Of a stretch of 64,000 nucleotides of DNA, positions 1 through 10,769 are shown in pieces. A model generated the notes under the pieces. That model was not told the DNA's origin and did not search any database. It saw only the letters and a list, made by a program, of their open reading frames with translations. Position numbers and translations under genes: made by a program. How positions within the stretch are numbered: position 1 is the first letter of the stretch; each line of letters begins with the position of its first letter. This DNA comes from Trileptium ribeirensis (lineage: Eukaryota > Nematoda > Enoplea > Enoplida > Thoracostomopsidae): contig JASANE010019545.1 of the NCBI GenBank assembly GCA_030248225.1, positions 1 to 64,000 of the forward strand, given 5' to 3'.

Positions 1-204
1 TACGCGTGTTCCAAGTGGTACTGCCAATCTAGGCATCTGATGAGGCCACGCGGGTCTCGATCTGACCAGTCATCCCGCTACTATATCACTGATTTCCCTG
101 TTTTATATCGTACCACGGAAATTCAATATAAAACTCCGTCAGTTTGTGCCAACTTCGTATCTGACCCTTGACCACAAATAGTCTCACGCGACCCCTCATT
201 CTAC

Positions 205-1160
205 TCGCCTACTTCTGGCGAGTACAATGATATCCGGCGGGTCTTTGTCCGACCTCTCGTTAGCCCGTTATAACCCGCCAAATTGCCCCCAAGTTGGCAT
301 ACCGACTGAAAGTGGGTACAGTCCAACCGAAAATTTAACCCCAACTCAAAAGTAGGCAAAACGCCTTTCATTGCATTCGCCACGTCGAGACATCTTCAAC
401 GATGCCCGGCGGGCCTCCGTCAGTCGCCCCGTTAACCCGGGACGGCCGACAACGCGCCCCCCCATTTCCGACACTCTCTTTATCAGTCTTGATTTTAGTG
501 CCCCTCTACCCGCTGAAAATAAAACGAAATGTGATTATTGTTACACATGCTGAGTAGTGTATCACAGATTTTCCAGTTATAGCACAAGATCCTGCCGTAA
601 CAGATTTTTGTCTCTTTCGGCTAGCTGCAAGAAACTATTGTCTTTTATAACCAGCTATTAGAGACAAATGTTTCTTACAGCTATCCGTCATGCTTAGAAG
701 TCTCTTACGGCTGGATTTAAGAGACTTTTGTCTTTAACTGTAATTTTTTACAAACTAAAATCTGTTCTAACTGTCCTTAAGATATTTTATCTCGAATGGC
801 CAGTCGTTAGAGACTTTTATCTCTTGTGGCCAGCTCTAAAAGACAAAAATCTGTTACAGACGGAAGTAAGCAACTGAAATACCTTACAGTTTTCTGTAAG
901 AGATTAAAATATCTTACAATTGACTATGAGAGACAAAAGTGTCTTATAGCTATCTGTATGAAACTAAAATATTATACAGCCAGCCTAAAGAGATTTTTGT
1001 CTCTTACGGACGGCCGTAAGAGACAAAACTGCCCGGTTTTTGCACGCATTTTTCTGTGAAAGCTGCATAAGGCAGGGAAAACACCCCTCGTTCGAATCGC
1101 CTTTCCAAGGCGAGTTCAACGATTCCCGGCGGGCGTCGCTCTGTCCAACCGTTAGGGTGG
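205..1160 (+). repeat. Three diverged copies of a ~75-bp GC-rich motif
   Basis: Copies lie near 205-290, 375-445 and 1095-1160. Each contains a core close to CAACGATNCCCGGCGGGC, then a cytosine-rich stretch and a version of CCGTTA. The first two are about 90 bp apart; the third follows the minisatellite at 590-1035. No open frame runs through them. They may be pieces of one mobile or promoter-like element, but I do not recognise the family. Confidence 0.45.
590..1035. repeat. Degenerate palindromic minisatellite (AGAGAC / GTCTCT)
   Basis: Roughly every 35-50 bases the text alternates AAGAGACTTTTGTCTCTTAC-like palindromes with short spacers such as GGCTGGCCGTAAG or GCCAGC. Because GTCTCTTA and TAAGAGAC are reverse complements, neighbouring units can pair. 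The array is divergent, so the unit number cannot be fixed by eye. A short related stretch occurs near 53050-53175. Reading frames here are by-products of the repeat. Confidence 0.6.
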
Positions 1161-1424
1161 GAAAGCACGCTGAAACCCTGTATGCTAACCCATGTCGGAA
1201 CCCAAAATTGGGTCCCGACCCGCCACTGCGTCCACCCCCTCGTGTTTGGTATCGTTCGGCCCCGTTCTTCGTCCTGGGATCGAATTTCGCCCCAGCCCCT
1301 CGAAATTCCCTCGGGTACCCCTATCCCGACTCCCTTCCCGTGCCCTTTCTTTTCCGTTTTCCTTTTTCTTTTTCACTCTCTCTAACCGACTTCTTTGGTC
1401 GGTTGTCGCTGTCGTCGTGGATGT

Positions 1425-1640
1425 GTTGTGAGTGTGTATGTGTCGTTGTTCTTGTGGTTGCTGTGTGGTTGTGCTGTTGTTGTTGTTGTTGTTGTGGTGG
1501 TGGTTCTGCGTGTTTCTAGTGTGAACTTGAGCGACCTTTCTGTCGCTCAGGTCGCCTGTGTGTCTCATGTGTAGTGTGTGCTCATGAGTATGTGTATGTG
1601 TATGTGTATGTATATATGGATATAGGTATATATATAGCAT
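1425..1640. repeat. Microsatellite cluster (TGT/TTG, TGTATG, TATA)
   Basis: A TGT-rich stretch (about 1425-1515) includes a run of GTT triplets, and a TGTATG/TATATA stretch covers about 1580-1640. The long minus-strand frame (1185-1703) rich in His, Asn and Thr is low-complexity translation of this cluster, not a gene. Confidence 0.7.
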
Positions 1641-2070
1641 ATAGGAATATGAGAAAAAACAGGACACGTAGGGACAAGACGTGCAAAACGACGTTAAATT
1701 CATGAGTTTTACGGACGGACTGGACGCATAGGAATAGGAAAGACGGGGGATAGGTTTAGGGCCCTCCCGTGGGCTTCGGGAGTTCCTGAATAGGACCCCG
1801 GATGGATCAAAAGGTACTTAGGAATGTGCTGTGCCCCAGAACATGAAATAAGCCCATTCCTACCTTCGGTTACCCCCTTCGTGACGTCTAAAGACGTCCT
1901 GTCGGGACATTTGAAATTCAGCTAGGAATGCTAGGAATGCTAGGAATGTTTGGCTTTATCTTGTAAGCCAACATATAAACGTGCAATGTTTGCACGTTTA
2001 TCCATGGATAGGGCGACAAAATTTAGCCCCAGATGGCCTCCAAATAAGCTTAGTTAAGTGATGAATGAGG

Positions 2071-2122
2071 CAGCTAACTCGCCAAATAGCTGGAATTTGA
2101 CCTTAAATCGGCGAGTTAGCTG
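2071..2122. repeat. Perfect 13-bp inverted repeat flanked by direct repeats
   Basis: CAGCTAACTCGCC at 2071-2083 is matched by its reverse complement at 2110-2122, enclosing 26 bases. The word GATGAATGAGG flanks both sides (about 2060-2070 and 2133-2143). This looks like a very small inverted-repeat element with a duplicated flank, or a structured RNA segment. Confidence 0.55.
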
Positions 2123-4210
2123 GGGAAAATTTGATGAATGAGGACGAGAACACACAAAAAAGATAGATTCCAGCTTACTTTAAGCATGTTTATGTGCCAA
2201 ACTTGGGTTTGAAATTTTAAATTTGACGGGTGATTTAACCGTTTTCGTGGGACATTTGGGGGATAACGACCAATCTAAGTTAGGTAAGAGGTTTAAAAGA
2301 TCTGAGTAATGGATTTTGGATAAGTTTCTGACAAGAATTTGGGAGTACAGATGGGGTAAGATCTGAGATTTTGGGAGAAAACTCACAGATGGTCGACCTC
2401 CGAGTATTCGGAGGGTTCAAATTTGATGTCGGCGATTTCGATTTAAGCCGAATCTCTCTAAAGGTGACCAAGGGTTTACGATAGCTGTCAAAAATAAAAT
2501 TTGGGGAATTTTTCGATTGGGCGCCCGGGTTTGAACTCGAAAAAGTGGGCGTTGAAAGGGCTTCTCCGATTGGATAGCGACAAAATCGCTATCCTCCAAT
2601 ATAGCTGAAAATTTTGAGGCGACGACTACCGCGTCGTCTCTTGGAATCAGTTCGACTTCGGCAGCGCGGAGTTCAGTCGACTTTACTGACCGGCTCCGAC
2701 GCTTGACTTTGTTATATGGTTTCACGGCTTTTGTTACTCTTTCGTGTTTGTCATTTTCGACTTGCGTTTGGAATGGGATTCGACCGACGGAGGACCCGCG
2801 TAGACATCTTTTGTCTCGCGGAAGGGGACTAGCTATCGCTGTCCCGGATCGAAGGTTGTAAGTCAGGAAGAGAACAGAGTAAATGGGGGTTTATTTTCCC
2901 CAGATCGAGATGTAACAGACCATTAAAATTTGATTAGTAGGCGCACGTTTTCTACCTTCGATAGCTTGACCAGACGCCCGTCGGAGGACGTCTTATTTTC
3001 CCACGTCAAATGAATACACTTTTACATGTTCTTTGACAAACCTCCTCGAGTCGAGTTCCGTTTTGGGCCTGTTGAGTGATTGCACGGAGGGTATTAGGTT
3101 GTGAACACAAAAGTCGAAGTAGTTCTGATTCCCCGTGGTCTTAGGTAAGGCAGGATAAAAAAGGAACGCTTCTCGCCCGTGTTTTTGCATGACTCGTTGC
3201 TCTTGAGTTAGGGTAATTGACTTTTTCCTGAGCAGACCACGGTAAAATTTACCAATAGAACCATAGGGATTTGCTTGTTTCTCTTTGATTGGAGTTATGG
3301 TTTACCAAATTAGAGCTTAGTGGACTGTTCGATGCTCATGCCGCTGCTTGAGCTCGGACCGACGTCGCAGTTAGGGACAGAGGGCTAGCCTCTGTCGGGC
3401 TTTAGGAAGCCCCCAAAACTTCGTTTACCAGTTTGAGCTAAGTAAATTTGGGGGATATAAAAGACTAAGCAAATTCTAAGTGATTTCAGCTTGAGTATAA
3501 GGTATTGGCACTCCGTAGGGAGCGATTGTTACACCATCTTTGTACGATTTTGCCAGCATCCGGTTTGTTCTCTAGCCAGACGGTTATCGCCAGCATTACC
3601 TAAGGATCAGTTACCGACATCCCGAGCCCTCAACAGCCCCTCATGACTAAACTTACTAGGCGCTTGTAAAAGAGATCGCCTCACCATGTTTGCTTCGAAA
3701 TTGTCTCTGTTCAACTATTAAGTTTACCCACGCTCACCATAGTACGTCGCAGTGGTTAAGCTCGGCGATAGTGAATAGGAAAACTCCCCGTACTAAACGA
3801 ACCGACCGCATGGTTAGGGATCACAATCCCCCGCTATTCCCGCTTCCAAAAGCTCGGCACCATGCCCCGCCCTTAAACAGAAAAAATGGTCTACAACATC
3901 CTCTTTTCAATAAAGAAAAAATCGCGACCATTCGCGACTCGTTTTGACCCCAACCCGAGCAAGTGCAAAACCCCGTTTTCTTTTCAGAGCGACTTGATCG
4001 CTGAGTTTAAGCATTTTTCTATTTTATCTCTGGTTGCCCGTTAGGCTATGTACTATGTAGGCCCTTGCTTTGAGTTTCTCTCTCTCCTTTTCCAGTTTCC
4101 ATCGTTAGGTTTCGATCCTGCACGGGGAATTTAAGCCCGCTGCAGATCTTTTTAGTACTAACCACTCGACTATCGAGTTCTGAACAAAATTAATAAAATT
4201 TTAGTGATAA

Positions 4211-4270
4211 CTCAACTGCACAATTTCGATAGTGCAGTTGAGACACTGTACAATTTCGACGTGTACAGTG
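4211..4270. repeat. Twin adjacent hairpins with a shared loop
   Basis: Stem 1 is CTCAACTGCAC (4211-4221) with GTGCAGTTGAG (4232-4242). Stem 2 is CACTGTAC (4244-4251) with GTACAGTG (4263-4270). Both loops begin AATTTCGA although the stems differ in sequence. Conserved loops on different stems resemble selected RNA structure, but coincidence in a hairpin-rich region is possible. Confidence 0.55.
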
Positions 4271-6159
4271 AAATAAGGCAATAGGATAAGCGATAGGAAG
4301 AGGACGGCAACGCAAACAGCGACAAGAGAAACGAAAAAAGGAAACAAAAGAAACAAAGCAAGAAAAGAAGGAAAAGAGAGAAACCAACCAGAGAAACGCC
4401 AACCAAAAAGGGACGCGGACGCGTCTGCCCCAGGATTCGACCCTAAACGCACCCCAGAGTGCAACCCTAGCCAAGATCGTCGAGTAGACACGATCACCTG
4501 CTTGAAGCGGCTAGGACGGCGATAGTGATCGCCTGGTAGATCGATTTAGATGGAAATTGCCCAGGCATGCTCTTCTTAGGACCATTGAAAAATGACGAAG
4601 GGCGACCCCATCAACGTGCTCAAACGGCGATCTCGATACTTATGACGTAGTCTAACTATTCCTCCCCCACCAAAGTTCACACTGCCGTTAGAAGCCAATC
4701 ATAAATGAACTCTGAGGACTCGAGACAACTGAGCTTCCGCTTGGAGTGCCGGAGATGCTGAGACTAAAACAAATAGCAATATCCACATGACCCGTCACGA
4801 GGGCGAAACATTGTGGGATACTCGATAAGGATGTGAGGCATTTTGTAGGATAAGGAATGCAGACGAACAGAGTTTTCACATCCGACGACCGAGTAGACAC
4901 ATTGCTTATTGTAACCTGATTACTATTAACTTTTGCTCGTTTGTACCATAAGTGACCATGTGTTCTGGACTGTGTAACGATTTGTTTAATCGCTGATTTT
5001 TGATAGTATGACCATGTTTCATAGTGCGCCGAAGACTCTGTGCTTTCTTGTACCCCGAGTCCTGCCCCCTTTTTTTTGACGAAAGCAACGAACCCCCCTT
5101 CTTTGCGTGTAACGCCGCGCGCCATTAAGAGTGAACTTCAAAGCACGCCGAACACATAACCCGAGCTGGAGCGGACTTAGCTGAACGCCTCGGGTACAGA
5201 TTTCGGTCCGGTAATACCGGGAACGACTTCGCTCGAGCGGCCCCTTTTTTGTTTTCCCTTGTTGCACTGGACAAAGGGAGCGGATGCTCGGATTGGCACA
5301 TTATTACGGTTCTCGCTGGTATTTGTTCGTGTACCTTATTGGATAACCGTTATTGACTAATGCTGTACATAGCTTTAAATAAACTCTTGAAAATTACGTG
5401 ACGTGTCCCGTGTTATTGGATTCTTAGCGTGATAAGGACGTCCAAATGGACGGGCCGGCCCTCCGTGCCACGGCTTGCGGACGCGAATACCCCAAGCCCT
5501 GACGCGAACGGTCCGCCGCCGAGATTGACCTGTGTGTGCGTAATGGTATTACGGCGAGAGTGATCCACCAAATTAAGTAGCAAATTTACTGGCCTAATAG
5601 TCACACTCACGCTAAAGATAAAAATTTACTAGAAAAAAACTTTATCACTCGATACCAACACAGTCAAAATTATCACGCTACAAGACAGGTAGTCCGACGT
5701 TAAACATCCCAGGGCTCGTCGGAACCCTGTGGGGGCCACATGGCTACACTGAATAAAGTGTTCGACCAGGAACAAACTCGGTGGAACTCAAAATTTACCT
5801 AGGAAACCTAAATTATCACGCGTTTTCACTGTAAATTTCGCTAGACAAAACAACTTCCGTTAGGATAGGACAGGGAATATGGGTTTGACATTATGGCCTG
5901 TGAGCAGGTTTCGGTGTCAACCTCCCTGGGGGACCTCAGTGATCATACCGGGATACTAGACACGTGCGCAACCAATCGGGCGGGGTCCGAACACACCCCG
6001 TGAAGCGCGCCTGCGGCCTGCTAAGCTCCATAGCTTCTTGGGTCTGACTAAGAGAAGTGGCTAAAATAGAAAACTTAGGGTCCGCCCTTGAGGTTATGAT
6101 AGCCGGGGTCGTACGGGCATGGTGTTAGGAAGTTGCGCCATGCAGCTGCATCACCGTTA

Positions 6160-7450
6160 TTGCACAACAAGCATTTCAATGATTTGGGCAATCGAATGCA
6201 GTGGACGGACGCCTCTTAATGTGAACCAGGTATAATATTTTCACCGAAAATTTTTCTCCAAATAAAAAGGATTTGCGTTGAAAAGAATATTAACTATCAC
6301 TACTTTTACGTCGTGATATTCCACTACTATCAAAATTTGGATTGCTAAGTAAAATGTCACATCATACAAACGAACTGCAGTGCAACAAGCATTTCAATGA
6401 TCAGTGGACGGACTCCTCTTAATGTGATCCATGTATAATATTTTCACCGAAAATTTTTCTCCAAATAAAAAGGAGTTGTGTTGAAAAGAATATTAACTGT
6501 CACTACTTTTACGTCGTGATATTCCACTACTATTGAAATTTGGATTGCTCAGTACAATGTCACACCATACTAACGAACTGCGGTGCAACAAGCATTTCAA
6601 TGATTTGGGCCATCGAATGCAGTGGACGGACGCCTCTTAATGTGATCCATGTATAATATTTTCACCGAAAAATTTTCTCCAAATAAAAAGGAGCTGTGTT
6701 GAAAAGAATATTAACTATCAGTACTTTTACGTCGTGATATTCCACTACTATCAAAATTTGGATGGCTCAGTAAAATGTCACACCACACAAACGAACTGCA
6801 GTGCAACAAGCATTTCAATGATTTGGGCAATCGAATGCAGTGGACGGACTCCTCTTAATGTGATCCATGTATAATATTTTCACCGAAAATTTTTCTCCAA
6901 ATAAAAAGGAGTTGTGCTGAAAAGAATATTAACTATCACTACTTTTACGTCGTGATATTCCACTACTATCAAAATTTGGATTGCTAAGTAAAATGTCACA
7001 CCATACAAACGAACTGCAGTGCAACAAGCATTTCAATCATTTGGGCCATCGAATGCAATGGACGGACGCCTCTTAATCTTATCCATGTATAATATTTTCA
7101 CCGAAAATTTTTCTCCAAATAAAAAGGAGCTGTGTTGAAAAGAATATTAACTATCACTGCTTTTAAGTCGTGATATTCCACCACTATCAAAATTTGGATT
7201 GCTCAGTAAAATGTCACATTATTCAAACGAACTGCAGTGCAAGAAGCATTTCAATGATTTGGGCCATCGAATGCAGTGGACGGACTCCTCTTAATGTGAT
7301 CCATGTATAATATTTTTACCGAAAATTTTTATCCAAATAAAAAGGAGTTGTGTTGAAAAGAATATTAACTATCACTACTTTTACGTCGTGATATTCCGCT
7401 ACTATCAAAATTTGGATTGCTCAGTAAAATTTCACACCATACAAACGAAT
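6160..7450 (+). repeat. Tandem array, about six copies of a ~215-bp unit
   Basis: The phrase CAACAAGCATTTCAATGA recurs near 6165, 6382, 6586, 6804, 7021 and 7236, giving a unit of about 205-217 bp. Units differ by scattered substitutions and one lacks a short TTTGGGCAATCGAATGCA piece. Each contains a conserved AATTTTTCTCCAAATAAAAAGGAG stretch (stated in part). There is no open frame. The array lies just upstream of the first otopetrin-like exon found. Confidence 0.9.
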
Positions 7451-7758
7451 CCTTCTCTATAAAACCAATAGGCAGCCGTTTCGCCTCCATTTCTTGTTTT
7501 GAACTAACATCGTTTCTAGAATTCAAATCCTTTAAAATTTAGGTTAACTTAAACAGATACGCCTATTATGACGCTGCGTAGGCGTCGACATGCATGTTGA
7601 TTGCTATAGTGCTTTTTGGACTTAGCATTTGGGACATGGTTAGGTACCTTACCTGATTACCTGATGAATAGTCATTGTACTGAGAATAAACTTGCATTGC
7701 AATCGCACTTCTGATACAAATACAAATTTTTGACACATAGGTGAAATATTAATTTTAG

Positions 7759-7946
7759 TAAGTTTCTTCGTGGCTAATTGCAAGTCTATAACTCTCGTTG
7801 CGCTTGCAATCGATTCACGAATCCAAAATCGAAACGAACTCAATGCTATTTGTGAAGAACAAACATCGTACCGGTATATCGTTTTTCATCTCACCAACTT
7901 AACATATAATTTTCTTGTCGTTGTCCTGGTATTCAAGAACGCTCAG
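7759..7946 (+). CDS. Candidate N-terminal exon of otopetrin-like channel gene
   Basis: The exon opens after an acceptor (TTAATTTTAG, ending 7758) and closes at a donor (CAG|GTATAT, 7947). Its frame is open throughout and ends in a hydrophobic stretch, NLTYNFLVVVLVFKNAQ, which resembles the otopetrin transmembrane segment that precedes the short link to the next helix. The donor is phase 0, matching the phase-0 acceptor of the exon at 10248. The first part of the exon is not clearly alignable, and earlier exons with the start codon and first helices were not found. The call rests on phase, splice sites and hydrophobicity, so it is moderate. Confidence 0.4.
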
Positions 7947-7959
7947 GTATATTTCAAAC

Positions 7960-9180
7960 GGACTGAGCGACGCGAGCGGTGTTTCCACTGAGGGCGTGAA
8001 GGGAGATAAATCGTGAAAATTTATTTTTTTTGTCTCACGCTGTCATTCTTAACTCATTTTCTGATGGACGGATTTCGACAAATTTTTTTGTTCGATAGCA
8101 AAAGTCATGACGATGCGCCCCTTATTTGAATTCGAACAGCTGCATGATCATCTTGCTTGTCAAAATTGCAAACAACCAAAAAAGTGTCTAAAGGTTCTTT
8201 GCCTAATCTGGCATTACGGATGCCAGTGTTCCGCAGCTCATATCTCGCGGCAGAGGACTCGCATCGGAAAATAGAGGTCACCGGCAGAATACGGCTGCTC
8301 AGAAGCAGAAAGCTGACCACGACTTTTTTTGTGGGATCACTCTCGGGGCTGCTGAGGGCCCGAATATGGCTCGTCGACCCTTTCCCAGAAATAGCGATTA
8401 TTCAAATTTCATCGTGTCGTTGGTTGTTTTTGCCTTATAATGAGTGTTTATTAGATTATACGCTGAATACGATAGTTTTGCTGTCTAGAGTCCAACTTGA
8501 TTATATTATACTTTTTTATGGGGTTTCAAGGGTTTTACAGCCGACGAACCCGATTTGCAAAATGCAGTGCGTTTTCATTTGTCTGATTATGCTTTGCTGC
8601 GCATAGCATCATGGATGGTCTAAATATAGCTATTTATGAAGGCTGAATACAATGATTTTGCATAGGTTTTCAATGGGATTAGGGTCATCGAACCCGATTA
8701 CCAGAATAAAGACACCTTCTGTTGTTTGGTTACACATTGCATACAGGTCATCAATAATTGTCTATATAGGTTTTCTGGAAGACGGAACGCGATGGTTTTG
8801 TCATCTAGAGTGCAACATGGCTATATAATGTCTTCTCAGACGTTTTAATTGCGTTCAGATGTCAGTGAACCCGATTTGCAGAATATAATCGATCTTTAGT
8901 TTGGTACATGGCATTAAAAATAGTCTATATATATGGAAGTTTTTCGGTATGTTGAATACGGTGGCTTAGTTATCTAGTGACCAACACAAATATTTGATGC
9001 CTTGTCAGTTCTTTTCAATGGGTATAGGGTTGACGAGGTTTTAGAATTTTCAATGGGTGCAGGATTCAATAGGTTTTAGGGGGGTATAAACATTTAACAC
9101 AGTCTGTTACAGGTGAATAATCACAATGATACTTTAAAAATGAAACAACGCTCGCCTCTCGTTAGACACTCGCTTGCGTG
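7960..9180 (+). mobile_element. Element D copy 1: ~1.2-kb repeat with candidate inverted ends and internal repeats
   Basis: This stretch is collinear with 10770-12330. Shared landmarks in order are the AAAATTTATTTTTTTTGTC and TTCGACAAATT area near 8020-8090, ATGGCTCGTCGACCC near 8368, GGGTTTTACAGCCGACGA near 8530 and the CACAATGATAC area near 9125. Between about 8450 and 9060 a degenerate ~190-bp unit repeats: each begins with GAATACGATGG-like words and contains GAACCCGATTTGCAGAAT-like words. The right end (TGAAACAACGCTCGCCTCTCG, about 9140) is the reverse complement of the left end of copy 2. No transposase frame was seen, so it looks non-autonomous. Confidence 0.6.
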
Positions 9181-9542
9181 ATATTAGTGTGTAGTTTAAT
9201 ATTGTTGTTAAAATGATAGTGTGGTTCGTGTCCGAATTTGCCGTTTCTAGTCTTAAAAATAATAAATGTTTTACATTAAATATATTCTGACGAATGCTAT
9301 AGCTGTCATACAAAGATCAAAATTTCGACACGGATTTATGTAATGTAAAAAGTGTTAACAAAGTTGCTGTGGACACGTTATTGCACGCTATAAATTCTGC
9401 TTATTAAATTGAAAACCAATTAAAGTTACTTAAAATTCTACTTTTCCCATTAAGCTAGAATATGCTAGAAGGAAAGCTTTCGGCTAGTAGTAGAAAAAAA
9501 GAACGGCTAAGAGCGGGAGGTTCGGGGGACGGCAGCCCCCGA

Positions 9543-9613
9543 CTTAGGCTTAGGCTTAGTACATGGCTCCTATAGGGACCTTCGCTTAGGCTGAGACTAA
9601 GGCTTAGGCTTAG
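9543..9613 (+). repeat. Interstitial TTAGGC-type telomere-like tract
   Basis: Short runs of CTTAGGCTTAGGCTTAG occur at 9543-9559 and about 9598-9613, with single units near 9584. TTAGGC is the nematode-type telomere repeat; the run is short and broken, so chance is not excluded. It weakly informs the taxonomic guess. Confidence 0.4.
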
Positions 9614-10247
9614 TATATCGAATATCGAGAACGATACGGCATGCATTATACTTCGTCCCCTAAAGTTGCATGGGCCATGACGATAATGTTAAATAATTAT
9701 GGTTATTTTTGTCGTTTTTCGAGTTCAAAGCGGATGGGGACAAAATATGTACTATCAAGCTGGAACATGGAATCGCCCTGTCCGATCTTACAGCCATGAG
9801 ACAAACTGATCAATTCAAAGTATTCCATTAGGCTGAAACGTACTATCCCAAACATAGCCTTGCATTGTTCAACAATAGTGGAACCATATAACTGCGTGCT
9901 CGCCATGCTAACTATGATTTAAACCGTTCTTGTGTTACAGATGGTATATAGCAAGTAAATCTAGCGTAGGCTTTGCTCAAGGCTTTATTGTTTAGACACT
10001 GTGTATTTTTCTAGCAATATTATAGGTACAAAGCAAACCAAATGTCAAACAAAATTTTTTTCAAGCTTTATTCAAACTTATTAATTACTTTATGGTAACA
10101 TATAAATTTTCAATGATTCTGGCCCGAATTGTTTTTAACTTCTATAAATGTTGAGCTAGGATGCAATTTTTTGCCGATTTGATATTTGGCAGCAGTTAAA
10201 ACTAAACTCGACGGCTATAAACAATATTTTGACGATATCTATTTTAG
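9614..10247. other. Intron sequence, nothing recognised
   Basis: AT-rich sequence between element D copy 1 and the next otopetrin exon. A 67-codon minus frame at 9703-9906 has no recognisable features. Confidence 0.5.
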
Positions 10248-10407
10248 CTTCTTCACAACGGTATAACCAAACTAGCACTGGCGATAGTCTTGTATATCGT
10301 AGCGGTAACAGCTTCGATATGGTCACATGCAGGGCTAGTTTTTGGAATTCTTATGATGGCCGGAAATGCAACAAATATTTCGGCTTTTAATTCGACTATG
10401 ACAACAT
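10248..10407 (+). CDS. Otopetrin-like channel gene, middle exon
   Basis: The acceptor is CTATTTTAG ending at 10247 and the donor is GTAAGT at 10408. The exon reads in phase 0 and ends in phase 1, agreeing with the phase-1 acceptor at 13621. Its 53 codons begin LLHNGITKLALAIVLYIVAV, a membrane helix that fits the otopetrin helix starting with a Phe/Leu-Leu-x-His motif, followed by a loop with NATN and NST possible N-glycosylation sites. It is flanked by both copies of element D. Confidence 0.6.
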
Positions 10408-10769
10408 GTAAGTGTGATTACAGAAGTACAATGGAAACAAAAGAACGCATACGAATGCCCATACGCAAGATCAGCACAAATAACTTCGCTAAACAGCGCA
10501 AACACGCACGTAAACAGCATGAATTTCGTATGATTACAGTTTTGCTAAATAAGATAAACCCAAACGTAAGATGGGCTAAATTTCATTAAACAACGCATAC
10601 CCACACGTAAGATTGTCACAATAATTTCGCTAAACAGCACACGGTCACGCGTAAAATGGATACAGTTTCGTAAAACAAGGCCCACACGTAAGTTCGGTAC
10701 AGTTAACAGCATAGTCTCACACGTAATATGGGTATCATTTTTCGTTAAAAACACTCGCCACAAGCCGAG

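Larger units (their letters stand above)
1700..6110. other. GC-richer, hairpin-dense stretch without a convincing gene
   Basis: No frame here looks like a protein family I know; the longest (4688-5125, minus, 145 codons) has no recognisable motif. The stretch is unusual for the number of perfect short inverted repeats: CTCCCG/CGGGAG near 1765, a 12-bp stem with 3-nt loop at 1975-2001, a 13-bp stem at 2071-2122, two abutting hairpins at 3376-3412, twin hairpins at 4211-4270, and CGGGGT/ACACCCCG near 5980. A purine-rich tract covers about 4310-4390. A tRNA-like minus-strand A-box and B-box pair (about 4120-4190) hints at a SINE head. Function unknown; a non-coding mobile element or structured RNA locus is possible. 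Confidence 0.4.

Noticed and set aside
36..60. CTGATGAG word suggesting a hammerhead ribozyme
   Set aside because: No matching GAAAC core or closing stems follow.
1185..1703. 172-codon minus-strand frame rich in His, Asn and Thr
   Set aside because: It translates the GTT/TGTATG microsatellites; no motif and biased composition.
4688..5125. 145-codon minus frame
   Set aside because: No motif or family pattern; lies in the hairpin-rich block and overlaps other equally open frames.
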